DNA of 6,055 nucleotides from assembly GCA_007117575.1 (NCBI GenBank), contig SKGH01000014.1, positions 1 to 6,055 on the forward strand. The letters are read 5' to 3'. The notes below the pieces were generated by a model. It saw only the letters and a list, made by a program, of their open reading frames with translations. It made no database searches and had not been told where the DNA came from. The DNA comes from Candidatus Kaiserbacteria bacterium (GTDB lineage: Bacteria > Patescibacteriota > Minisyncoccia > Phycocordibacterales > UBA918). This document shows positions 1-6,055 of this stretch, one piece after another. Each line of letters begins with the position of its first letter. Position 1 is the first letter of the stretch. A program made the position numbers and the translations under genes.

Positions 1-461
1 CAGATGACAAATCACAACGAACAATCTGCCAATCATTTTCAGGATCAACCTGAGCATCCCAAGCTATACGAACGACGTTTTGACCTTCTTGGCTAACCCA
101 CTCGTCAGACCGTAAGTTTGTAGGAGCTGGGGTTTGTTGTTCTGAGATTGTTATCCTATTAAATCCTGAAATATTTCCATCAGGTAAAGAAGTTACAGTG
201 TATCTATATGTCTGACCATATTCTATTTCCCCACTATCATCAATATAAAATGATAATGATTGGGATACATCAGCAATTACTATACAATCTTCTTGATAAC
301 ACCTTTCTACTTCCCAAGTATCTACATCAAAACCTTCCGTAGTCCAAGAAATTTCTACAGCCAAAATTTCGTCATTTATCAAAATGTCTCTGGCACCAAC
401 AAGAAAAAGAAAAAATGGGTCACCAGGCTCACCAACTGGTATATTTTGATCACCTGGATTA
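1..461 (-). repeat. Tandem protein-domain repeat, period 95 residues
   Basis: Within the secreted protein the pattern V-x-I-x-W, ten residues to W-x-[VI]-x-R-C, occurs at residues 76-95 and again at 171-190. The spacing is identical and the two copies are 285 bases apart. The DNA of the two copies has diverged, so this is an old domain duplication and not a recent DNA repeat. The second copy is cut by the window edge, so the total number of repeats is unknown. Confidence 0.55.
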
Positions 462-583
462 GCAAAAACAGGTGAAGGAGCTAATAGCCAAAAAGTAATA
501 AGAATGGTCGAGACTACCAACCACAAAAAGCTCACACTAAGCTTTTTCTCTATTTTAAAAAAATTCATTATATTTTTTTTCAT
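1..583 (-). CDS. Secreted protein with signal peptide and tandem fibronectin type III-like repeats (partial, C-terminus off window)
   Basis: The reading frame starts at an ATG at 583 and stays open for 194 codons to the left edge, so the C-terminus is missing. Residues 1-14 are basic, 15-35 are hydrophobic, and the stretch ends in Val-Phe-Ala/Asn, a good signal peptidase I site after residue 41; the product is therefore predicted to be exported. Residues about 60-150 resemble a fibronectin type III beta-sandwich (VEISW, WEVERC, then YGQTYRYTV). A second copy begins near 154: Trp80, Trp90 and Cys95 recur as Trp175, Trp185 and Cys190, an exact 95-residue offset. Such domains are usually adhesive or structural, but no ligand can be inferred. 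The gene begins 20 bases after the solute-binding-like gene, with no Shine-Dalgarno motif, and is probably cotranscribed with it. An in-frame ATG at 568 is an alternative start that keeps the signal peptide. Export is secure; the domain assignment is by pattern only. Confidence 0.8.
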   Translation of the reverse strand, partial: MKKNIMNFFKIEKKLSVSFLWLVVSTILITFWLLAPSPVFANPGDQNIPVGEPGDPFFLFLVGARDILINDEILAVEISWTTEGFDVDTWEVERCYQEDCIVIADVSQSLSFYIDDSGEIEYGQTYRYTVTSLPDGNISGFNRITISEQQTPAPTNLRSDEWVSQEGQNVVRIAWDAQVDPENDWQIVRCDLSS

Positions 584-603
584 ATCATAAAATATTAACT
601 AAG

Positions 604-1914
604 TTATCGAAGAAGGTTCTGTAGTCTAGCTGTAGCATCCGAAGCTGCTGGCGATGTCCTCGACCGACCAGAAGTAATGTCCTCTACCATAGTACGAAAT
701 ATAGAATCACTCCTAAACGGATCAGGGTCAAGCCAAGAGTAGCTATAAAGAGCTGACTGGTTCAAAACTTGCTGAAAACGGTTATGGGAAGAATCAGTTA
801 ATGCCCACCTGTGTACTGGTGCCATATCTAGTTGTCTAGCTAGGACAGGAGCATTGACTGGGGAAGATAATGCCCCAGCCACACCAAACGATCCCTGTAA
901 ATTATTTGAAAAACGTACTACAGCAAAACCATAAAAATTTCCCTGTGTACGTCTTAGCGTCGCACTTGCCCCCTGCGGAGCAAATTCTATGTCAAAATTA
1001 AGGTTGGGATTTCTCTCTTGTATTCTGACCGCTTCAGAACCGGGAGCAAAATATAAAGCAAGATCCCCAGCACTAAAAGCGTTTCTATCAGTTGGTAAAT
1101 TATTATTCCATGAATAAACCTCGCTATTAGAATTACTAAACCTCGTAAAGAAATCCAGTGAAGTCTCAAGCGGGTTGCCTCCCTGTGTCGCTGAAGTGTT
1201 TATATTTACACTATATCTACCACCACTCTCTCTCACCATATCACTTCCTGACTGAAGTGATAGCATAAGCAGTATTTTTTTAGCATGATTGACATTGCTG
1301 TATTCACCAAATGCAATAGCACTCCGTCTTATCTGCCTAGTAGAAGTTCTCTCTGTCAGGACTGGTACAGTTTCATTTACAGTGGTCTCCCAAGTACTTG
1401 GCGGTACAGCAAAGCCATTGGAAGCAAAGAGGTCACGATTCCAAAACATAACCAAAGGATCTACAGCAAAAGGTAGAGCATATAAACCGGTGCTTAAAGC
1501 AAACACTTCTGCTCCGTCTACATAAGTATCTTTTATGTAACGGACAGTATATGATTCGTAAGAAAAAGGAGCTAGTCTGGTGCGATGTTTTACCAGTCTC
1601 TCGGCATCAAGAAGTAAGAGGTCTGGGCCACGCCTTTCAGCTAGTGCTTCAATCAACTCTGCATCAAAGGTATCACTGTCTAACTGTCTGTATGTAACAA
1701 CCTCAAAGCTACGATCAGTTCGTTTGATTTCATCTAAATAACGATTTACCGCTGCGGAATCTAAGGTTCCCCATATAACAACCCTAGAACCAAACCTTGC
1801 TCGATCATCGTCCTGACTACTTTGATATGAAGCTATAAAGAACAAGGAAGCTAGACCGGCGATACCAAAAAAAGCTAAAATGGCCACTCTAAATGGTGAA
1901 TATCCTGTAATCAT
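604..1914 (-). CDS. Membrane-anchored extracellular solute-binding protein (family 1-like)
   Basis: This 436-residue product looks like a periplasmic-binding-protein fold of the SBP_bac_1 (MalE-like) type, which captures a solute outside the membrane for an ABC importer. Residues 8-29 form one hydrophobic helix. There is no lipobox cysteine, so it is probably anchored by an uncleaved helix with the rest outside. The mature part starts with VVIWGTLDS (45-53). It continues with an FDAELIEAL...GPDLLLLD stretch (83-103) and ALPFAVDPLVMFWNRDLF (146-163), the family's typical hinge segment, followed by PPSTWE. GDLALYFAPGSEA (283-295) fits the second lobe. Proteins of this layout are common in Patescibacteria, from general knowledge. 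The start ATG overlaps the methyltransferase stop as ATGA, which suggests termination-reinitiation coupling. No permease or ATPase gene is in view, so the substrate, and even a transport role, are open. Confidence 0.85.
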   Translation of the reverse strand: MITGYSPFRVAILAFFGIAGLASLFFIASYQSSQDDDRARFGSRVVIWGTLDSAAVNRYLDEIKRTDRSFEVVTYRQLDSDTFDAELIEALAERRGPDLLLLDAERLVKHRTRLAPFSYESYTVRYIKDTYVDGAEVFALSTGLYALPFAVDPLVMFWNRDLFASNGFAVPPSTWETTVNETVPVLTERTSTRQIRRSAIAFGEYSNVNHAKKILLMLSLQSGSDMVRESGGRYSVNINTSATQGGNPLETSLDFFTRFSNSNSEVYSWNNNLPTDRNAFSAGDLALYFAPGSEAVRIQERNPNLNFDIEFAPQGASATLRRTQGNFYGFAVVRFSNNLQGSFGVAGALSSPVNAPVLARQLDMAPVHRWALTDSSHNRFQQVLNQSALYSYSWLDPDPFRSDSIFRTMVEDITSGRSRTSPAASDATARLQNLLR

Positions 1915-2468
1915 GGTTTTCTAAAAGCTAACCCATAATGATGGTCGCCTGAGTCGAAGCTACGCTCATACACAAAACCCACTTCTTCTGTCGTACTCTG
2001 AGCGTTTACTTGCGACACGACCTGGTTAGGTCGAGGTCCCAGGCCGCCAAACGATTCCGACCAGTCAACAAGAAAAAACTTACCGCCAGAACGTAAGGTA
2101 CGAAACACTTCTTTTAAGGCAGTTTCTTTATCATGCAATAAAAATAGAGTATTAACCATAATAACCACATCAAGAGTGTCAGACTTAACGGGGACACCTT
2201 CACCTTCTTCCATATCACACCACAAGACATCTACATTAGAAATACCTTTGTTGCGAACCATGTTACCCATACTTTCAACCAGCTCTTTCTGTATCTCGCA
2301 GGCATATACCCTACCCTCGTCACCCACCTCTTTCGATAATACTTCAATAAAGTAACCTGCTCCGGCACCAAAATCACCGATAGCATCTCCTTCATGTAGG
2401 TGAAAATGACTAACGACTACCTCAGGTATCACAAAACGTTTTGTCTGCGGTGCGGGTGGTTTATCCAT
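1911..2468 (-). CDS. Class I SAM-dependent methyltransferase, substrate unknown
   Basis: The 185-residue product has a Rossmann-type methyltransferase fold. Numbered from the ATG at 2468: motif I is IGDFGAGAGYF (30-40), which binds the methionine part of S-adenosylmethionine. Glu58 in VYACEI is the ribose-binding acid after motif I. Asp85 in WCDMEEG fits motif II. LDVVIMVNTLFLLHD (99-113) is motif III or post-II, and EVFRTLRSGGKFFLVDW (120-136) is the conserved GG-turn strand. It resembles UbiE/Methyltransf_11-type enzymes, but this fold methylates many substrates and none can be named. There is no membrane segment, so it is cytosolic. An in-frame GTG at 2474 would add two residues. I prefer ATG because a TATAAT element ends at 2479, which would put the transcript start near 2472. 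It is the first gene of the proposed three-gene unit; its TGA overlaps the next ATG. Confidence 0.85.
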   Translation of the reverse strand: MDKPPAPQTKRFVIPEVVVSHFHLHEGDAIGDFGAGAGYFIEVLSKEVGDEGRVYACEIQKELVESMGNMVRNKGISNVDVLWCDMEEGEGVPVKSDTLDVVIMVNTLFLLHDKETALKEVFRTLRSGGKFFLVDWSESFGGLGPRPNQVVSQVNAQSTTEEVGFVYERSFDSGDHHYGLAFRKP

Positions 2469-2659
2469 AATCACAATAATTATAACGCACTAAATAAGTA
2501 AATTGACTATATGGTGTGAGTAAACTGTTTTATGAGACAATTCAATAACCTATCTTTAAAACTTTTTTCCATATATTTCAGTCATTTTTCATAAATGCTA
2601 AAGGCTCGACATCCCATATATACCCTCACATTAATTTAACTTATTAAAAGCTTCCACTA
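2469..2659 (-). other. Intergenic gap between gyrA and the methyltransferase gene
   Basis: This AT-rich stretch separates the two proposed transcription units. It holds the TATAAT element at 2479-2484 and an 11-codon ORF (2582-2617) that is probably chance. I see no strong stem followed by a T-run on the minus strand, so no confident rho-independent terminator for gyrA, and readthrough into the methyltransferase gene is possible. No tRNA, riboswitch or other RNA fold is recognisable. Confidence 0.5.
2479..2484 (-). promoter_or_regulatory. Predicted -10 element ahead of the methyltransferase gene
   Basis: A perfect TATAAT reads on the minus strand 10 bases before the methyltransferase ATG. 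At normal spacing transcription would begin around 2471-2473, leaving a leader of only a few bases, so the mRNA would be leaderless or nearly so. No good -35 hexamer is seen 16-18 bases upstream. In AT-rich DNA a six-base match can be chance, so this is only moderately supported. Confidence 0.4.
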
Positions 2660-2694
2660 TCAAATAGTAAGGTACACTATAGACGCTATAGTGT
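2656..2694 (-). repeat. Two adjacent inverted repeats at the 3' end of gyrA
   Basis: A perfect 8-base inverted repeat (ACACTATA at 2674-2681 and TATAGTGT at 2687-2694, 5-base loop) lies in the last codons of gyrA. A second, 5-base one (ACTAT at 2656-2660, ATAGT at 2664-2668, 3-base loop) spans the stop codon. In the mRNA both could form small hairpins. Neither is followed by a T-run on the coding strand, so they do not look like a classical terminator; they might protect the 3' end or be chance. Confidence 0.4.
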
Positions 2695-5140
2695 CAGTGT
2701 CTCGCATCTTCATAACACGCACACCTTGAGTATCACGACCTAAATTTGGTACATCATTTAAACCCAAACGAATAGCTTGACCCCTTTTACTCATAACCAC
2801 CAACTCTCCATCCTTTCTGTCTTCTTTAGATATAAAGGCTGCACCCACCAAAGGGCCGGTTTTAGAAGTTACTCGTGCGGTCTTTATTCCGCTACCACCA
2901 CGATTTTGCTTTTTAAACTCAGACACGGCTGTAGTTTTACCATAACCTTTTTCCATCACCACCAACAACTCACCGCCTTGAATATGTTTTTTATCCAAAA
3001 CCTCGACCGCCACAACCAAGTCGTCTTTCTTAAGTCTCATACCAGAGACACCCGTGGCTGTGCGACCCATCTCTCTCACGTCTGAAGCTGAGAACCGTAT
3101 AGCTTGTCCGGTGGCAGAAATCAGTAACACTTCGTCTTTTTCTCCCACAAAACGAGCGCTTATCAAAGAATCACCCGGCTTAAGGTTTATTGCTATTAGA
3201 CCACTACGTCTAACATCTTTAAATGATGACGCGTCCGATTTCTTTACCACTCCATTTTTAGTTACCATCAACATACTCCAATCTGCAGACCATTCGTTTT
3301 TACGCACCGGCAACACGGAAGTTATCTGTTCGTTACTGTCAAGAGACAGAAAATTCATTAATGATTTACCTTTAGTTGCCCTTTTTCCTTCTGGTATTTC
3401 ATACATCTTACACTGGTACACCTTGCCTCTATCAGAGAAAAATAGTAGGTCACTATGTGTTGAAGTGGTTAAAAGAGTAGTTACTACGTCTTCTTCCTTA
3501 GTACTTAGGTCAGAAACGCCCACACCTCCTCTTTTTTGTGTTTTATATTCAAGAGGGTTTGTTCGCTTAACATAACCCCCTTTGGTCAAAACCAAGACAC
3601 TTTCTTGATCAGCTACCAGGTCCTCGGCACTTAAATTTTTTACTCCACCTTTAACAACCTTGGTTCTGCGCTCGTCACCAAAACGGTCGGTGGCTTCCTG
3701 CAGTTCACTCTTTATAAGATTTAACATTTTTTTCTTACTCGCCAACAAAGACTGGAGTTTTTTTATCAATTTCTGTATTTCTATCAACTCATCTTCTATC
3801 TTTTTACGCTCCAAGCCAGCCAGTTTTTGCAACCTCATGTCTAAGATAGCTTGTGCCTGCACGGTAGAAAATTTAAAAGCCTTGACCAAAGACGTGTGTG
3901 CGGAAGGAACATCTTTTGCGGCTCTAATCAGTTTTATTATCTTATCGATATGGTCAAGTGCTTTTTTTAATCCCAATAGAATATGCTCTCTGTCTTGTGC
4001 TTTATTCAAATCATAACGGGTTCTTCTTTCAACCACCTCGCTCCTGTGTTCTATGTATTCTTGCAACAATGCTTTTAGAGACAACGTTTGCGGTACACCC
4101 TTGACCAAAGCCACCATATTAAAGTGAAAAGTATCTTCAAGTTGTGTATGCTTATATAATTTATTTAAAACAGTTTGCGGATTAGCTCCTGACTTAAGAT
4201 CTATAACAACACGAACATCGACAGTAGATTCATCTCTCATTTCTTTTATACCCTCCAGTTTCTTTTCTCTTACCAAGTTAGCTATGCGCTCCTGCATATC
4301 TGCTTTGTTGACTCTAAAAGGAACAGAGCTTATTACTATAGAATAGTTACCTTTTTTATCCTCCACTATCTCAGTCTCTCCACGAACCACCACTCCACCC
4401 TTACCGTTGGCATAAGCATGCGCGATGGCTTTTTTATCAAACACTATACCAGCTGTAGGGAAATCCGGACCTTGCACAAACTGCAACAGGTCGTCAGTGG
4501 ATGCTTTCGGGTTGTCTATAAGGTGTGTTATGGCATCGGTCAACTCTCTCAAGTTGTGTGGCGGTATATTAGTGGCCATACCTACAGCAATACCCAAAGT
4601 ACCCATCATTAACAAGTTGGGCAAACCGGCCGGTAAAACCTCCGGCTCTTGTTTGGTGCCGTCAAAATTTGGTCGCCAATCTACAGTATCTTTTTCCAGA
4701 TCTCGCAACATTTCTTCAGCGATCTTGGACATTTTCGCTTCAGTATATCGATAAGCGGCTGGACTATCACCATCTGGTGAACCAAAGTTACCCTGTCCAA
4801 TAACCAACGGATACCTGGTTGAGAAAGACTGTGCTAACTTAACCATAGACTCATACACAGCCACGTCACCATGGGGGTGAAAACTACCCAAGACATCACC
4901 AACTACCGTAGCTGACTTCTTAAACTTGGCGCTGGAGGTTAAACCGTTCAGGCGCATGGAATACAATATACGACGATGTACAGGCTTTAAACCATCTCGT
5001 GCGTCAGGTAAGGCACGAGAAGTAATAACCGACATCGCGTAATCCAAATACGCAGACTCCATCTCTTCTGTAATACTACGCGGTACTACTCGCTTTATTT
5101 CCGGCTCTTTTTCATTCGATGCTGGCGTCTTTTTCGGCAT
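2660..5140 (-). CDS. gyrA: DNA gyrase subunit A
   Basis: This is the breakage-reunion subunit of DNA gyrase (826 residues, usual length about 800-900), which with GyrB introduces negative supercoils using ATP. The N-terminal part has [14 protein letters not shown] residues (30-39), [18 protein letters not shown] (43-60), and the winged-helix HPHGD (88-92). Catalytic Tyr132 follows Arg131 in RYTE, and [14 protein letters not shown] (183-196) carries the DNA-intercalating Ile184. Residues about 355-480 form the coiled-coil arms. From about 513 on, six pinwheel-blade repeats are visible, with a GyrA box variant QKRGGVG (535-541), which favours GyrA over ParC. The quinolone-site residues equivalent to E. 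coli Ser83 and Asp87 are Val93 and Glu97. The start is fixed by conserved residues soon after and by the lack of another good start. It overlaps the upstream gene by 29 bases and has no Shine-Dalgarno motif. gyrB is not in the window. Confidence 0.97.
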   Translation of the reverse strand: MPKKTPASNEKEPEIKRVVPRSITEEMESAYLDYAMSVITSRALPDARDGLKPVHRRILYSMRLNGLTSSAKFKKSATVVGDVLGSFHPHGDVAVYESMVKLAQSFSTRYPLVIGQGNFGSPDGDSPAAYRYTEAKMSKIAEEMLRDLEKDTVDWRPNFDGTKQEPEVLPAGLPNLLMMGTLGIAVGMATNIPPHNLRELTDAITHLIDNPKASTDDLLQFVQGPDFPTAGIVFDKKAIAHAYANGKGGVVVRGETEIVEDKKGNYSIVISSVPFRVNKADMQERIANLVREKKLEGIKEMRDESTVDVRVVIDLKSGANPQTVLNKLYKHTQLEDTFHFNMVALVKGVPQTLSLKALLQEYIEHRSEVVERRTRYDLNKAQDREHILLGLKKALDHIDKIIKLIRAAKDVPSAHTSLVKAFKFSTVQAQAILDMRLQKLAGLERKKIEDELIEIQKLIKKLQSLLASKKKMLNLIKSELQEATDRFGDERRTKVVKGGVKNLSAEDLVADQESVLVLTKGGYVKRTNPLEYKTQKRGGVGVSDLSTKEEDVVTTLLTTSTHSDLLFFSDRGKVYQCKMYEIPEGKRATKGKSLMNFLSLDSNEQITSVLPVRKNEWSADWSMLMVTKNGVVKKSDASSFKDVRRSGLIAINLKPGDSLISARFVGEKDEVLLISATGQAIRFSASDVREMGRTATGVSGMRLKKDDLVVAVEVLDKKHIQGGELLVVMEKGYGKTTAVSEFKKQNRGGSGIKTARVTSKTGPLVGAAFISKEDRKDGELVVMSKRGQAIRLGLNDVPNLGRDTQGVRVMKMRDTDTIASIVYLTI
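3518..3538 (-). other. gyrA: GyrA box variant (QKRGGVG)
   Basis: Residues 535-541 align with the GyrA box consensus QRRGGKG, the hallmark that lets gyrase wrap DNA and supercoil it. Here Arg is replaced by Lys at the second position and Lys by Val at the sixth. A second box-like string, QNRGGSG, occurs at 745-751 in a later blade. The identity call is firm; the functional effect of the changes is unknown. Confidence 0.8.
4793..4912 (-). other. gyrA: Quinolone resistance-determining region of GyrA
   Basis: Residues 77-116 align with E. coli GyrA 67-106. In the string [10 protein letters not shown] the position of E. coli Ser83 is Val93 (codon GTG, 4862-4864) and that of Asp87 is Glu97 (codon GAG, 4850-4852). 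These two residues normally anchor the water-metal ion bridge to fluoroquinolones. Val cannot provide the serine hydroxyl; Glu keeps the acid. Confidence 0.85.
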
Positions 5141-5921
5141 AATAATTTGTGATCAATAACTTGCAAAAATGTTTATTAATGTCGGTCAGTATATCACAAC
5201 TTTTAAAATTTGGTTGCCACAACACATCAAGCAATGTACCACTCCCCGTATTTCGACCACCACTTAACTCTGCATAATCGTTTATGTCTACATCAATTGT
5301 GTTCATATCTTCACCTAGAAGACCGTCACCCTCCTCTTTCACTACCGAATCTGCAGACATATGTTCATTACCAGACACGGTAACTAAACGTACCGGACGT
5401 ACAGACACTTCATTAACAGACACAGTTTGGATTTGAGTTTCAGTTCCCATATCTTGACTGACTGTATCATCAGTAGTGTTGATAGGTTCATTATTAGCAG
5501 AATCCGACACTAAACTGTCTGTATTAGGCCTTGATCTTCTGGCTACCGTTCCTGTTGCCGACCTAGCTGAGGCTAGCATCATATTAAGATTCAAATTATT
5601 TTCCGTGGCAATAGTACTCTCTTCACTTTCTGTAGCAAGTAAAACATCTTCCTCATCTTCAAATAAGAATAAGGCGTCATCAAAAGCTTCAGAAAAGGAA
5701 GCTTGGAAATCTCTAGTAATCTTTCGAAAAGTACTGGGATTTTTCGTGTCTGTATTCATTTCCCCACTCTGAACACCATTCAAATTATCTAGGGCAGTAA
5801 ACTTGCTGGGCAATGTCACCAACCATATAGCTGATATAAAACCGGTTATTATCATAGAATAGATAGCGGCGTATCGCACCCTAACGGATTTTGGCTGATT
5901 GCGCATATCTTTGAAGATCAT
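5112..5921 (-). CDS. Single-pass membrane protein with acidic, low-complexity tail, function unknown
   Basis: I do not recognise a named family. The 269-residue product begins with a short basic segment ([14 protein letters not shown]) and one hydrophobic helix at about 18-37. By the positive-inside rule the N-terminus is cytoplasmic and the long tail outside. Residues 75-102 are rich in Asp and Glu, 100-215 are rich in Ser, Thr, Asn and acidic residues and look disordered, and 228-262 is a more ordered, Cys-containing end (Cys242, Cys253). Short basic N-termini followed by one helix recur in Patescibacteria proteins, from general knowledge. The 3' end overlaps gyrA by 29 bases in another frame, so the two are probably cotranscribed. 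There is no Shine-Dalgarno motif before ATG 5921; ATG 5906 (residue 6) is an alternative start. The long open frame and typical stop usage support a real gene, but the function is unknown. Confidence 0.75.
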   Translation of the reverse strand: MIFKDMRNQPKSVRVRYAAIYSMIITGFISAIWLVTLPSKFTALDNLNGVQSGEMNTDTKNPSTFRKITRDFQASFSEAFDDALFLFEDEEDVLLATESEESTIATENNLNLNMMLASARSATGTVARRSRPNTDSLVSDSANNEPINTTDDTVSQDMGTETQIQTVSVNEVSVRPVRLVTVSGNEHMSADSVVKEEGDGLLGEDMNTIDVDINDYAELSGGRNTGSGTLLDVLWQPNFKSCDILTDINKHFCKLLITNYYAEKDASIE

Positions 5922-5944
5922 ATTTTTGTATAAGTATTCTATTT

Positions 5945-5967
5945 TTTGACTAAAGCTTCAAGTCAAA
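5945..5967. repeat. Inverted repeat in the intergenic leader
   Basis: Seven-base arms TTTGACT (5945-5951) and AGTCAAA (5961-5967) flank a 9-base spacer containing AAGCTT. The repeat sits just downstream of the minus-strand extended -10, where an operator or a leader hairpin would act. On neither strand is it followed by a T-run, so it is not a standard terminator. It may be chance in AT-rich DNA. Confidence 0.35.
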
Positions 5968-5975
5968 TTATAACA
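5967..5975 (-). promoter_or_regulatory. Predicted extended -10 promoter for the membrane protein-gyrA unit
   Basis: The minus strand reads TGTTATAAT, an exact extended -10 (TGnTATAAT). Transcription would start near 5960, giving a leader of about 39 bases before ATG 5921. A weaker alternative is TTGACT at 5961-5966 with TAGAAT at 5936-5941, separated by 19 bases, which would give a leader of only about 8 bases. Which one is used cannot be told from sequence. Confidence 0.45.
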
Positions 5976-5983
5976 TGCCTATT

Positions 5984-5989
5984 TATAAT
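5984..5989 (+). promoter_or_regulatory. Possible plus-strand -10 element facing right
   Basis: A perfect TATAAT on the plus strand lies 20 bases before a plus-strand ATG at 6010, and faces away from the minus-strand promoter. There is no good -35 hexamer and no TG extension. It gains some weight only if the rightward ORF proves real. Confidence 0.25.
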
Positions 5990-6009
5990 TTTAGACTTCT
6001 TATTGACTC

Positions 6010-6055
6010 ATGACTTACGCGTTTATGATGAAGTTCGAGGCGCTGACCCAGCCCC
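6010..6055 (+). CDS. Possible start of a rightward gene (15 codons visible, unrecognised)
   Basis: An ATG at 6010, preceded by an in-frame TGA at 6004, opens a frame to the right edge that reads MTYAFMMKFEALTQP. ATGs at 6025 and 6028 are alternative starts. A TATAAT lies upstream, but there is no Shine-Dalgarno motif. The last 30 bases are richer in G and C than the DNA to their left, consistent with leaving an intergenic region. Minus-strand frames here end at a TAA at 6023-6025 and at another at 5983-5985, so the tail of a leftward gene is an equally simple reading. Too little is visible to assign a product. Confidence 0.2.
   Translation, partial: MTYAFMMKFEALTQP

Noticed and set aside
260..475. 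Plus-strand open frame of 71 codons
   Set aside because: It is antisense to the secreted protein, whose signal peptide and repeat pattern clearly mark the minus strand as coding.
987..1525. Small frames on both strands within the binding-protein gene
   Set aside because: They overlap the well-supported minus-strand frame and show no features of their own.
3054..3575. Plus-strand open frame of 173 codons inside gyrA
   Set aside because: It lies wholly antisense to conserved gyrA sequence, and its translation has no recognisable domain; it is a shadow of the GyrA reading frame.
3660..4754. Further plus-strand open frames (3660-4016, 4418-4612, 4425-4754)
   Set aside because: All are antisense to gyrA, with biased Ser/Cys/Phe-rich translations typical of mirror frames.
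5476..5772. Plus-strand Ser-rich frame of 98 codons
   Set aside because: The long Ser run is the reverse reading of the Asp/Glu-rich codons of the membrane protein; no start signal supports it.
5941..5970. Rho-independent terminator at the TTTGACT/AGTCAAA repeat
   Set aside because: On the minus strand the repeat is followed by A residues, and on the plus strand the T-run precedes the stem, so neither direction fits a terminator.
6025..6055. Possible tRNA T-arm (GTTCGAGGC) at the right edge
   Set aside because: The bases flanking the loop do not pair into a five-base stem, and no acceptor or anticodon arm can be built.
1..6055. Recoded UGA (glycine) genetic code
   Set aside because: TGA ends gyrA, the methyltransferase and the membrane protein at sensible lengths, so standard code 11 applies.

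Overview
The window looks like a piece of a Patescibacteria (Candidate Phyla Radiation, Parcubacteria-like) genome. Three things point there. The composition is AT-leaning. The solute-binding-protein-like gene is of a membrane-anchored, lipobox-free type that I associate with that group. The genes are tightly packed and start without Shine-Dalgarno sequences. TGA serves as an ordinary stop for at least three genes, so this is the standard bacterial code, not the UGA-glycine code of Gracilibacteria/Absconditabacteria. The lineage is inferred from family recognition; no marker gene search was possible.

Every well-supported gene lies on the minus strand, so transcription runs from high to low coordinates. 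From the right: a short intergenic region with promoter-like elements facing both ways (5922-6055); an unrecognised single-pass membrane protein with a long acidic, Ser/Thr/Asn-rich tail (5112-5921); gyrA (2660-5140), whose start overlaps the previous gene by 29 bases; a 190-base gap; then three closely spaced genes. These are a class I SAM-dependent methyltransferase (1911-2468), a membrane-anchored extracellular solute-binding-like protein (604-1914, start overlapping the methyltransferase stop as ATGA), and a secreted protein with a signal peptide and tandem fibronectin type III-like repeats (from 583, running off the left edge).

GyrA is essentially complete: N-terminal cleavage domain with catalytic Tyr132, coiled coil, and a C-terminal beta-pinwheel with a GyrA box variant. 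Its quinolone-binding position equivalent to E. coli Ser83 is Val. The three downstream genes probably form one transcription unit starting from a TATAAT element just ahead of the methyltransferase. Two of their products are predicted to face the outside of the cell, but no permease or ATPase is present and no substrate can be named. I see no RNA genes, CRISPR array, insertion sequence or phage gene. I do not see a clear new multi-gene system. The most useful leads are the GyrA drug-site residues, the lack of ribosome-binding sites at all five gene starts, the exact 95-residue repeat in the secreted protein, and the acidic membrane protein coupled to gyrA.
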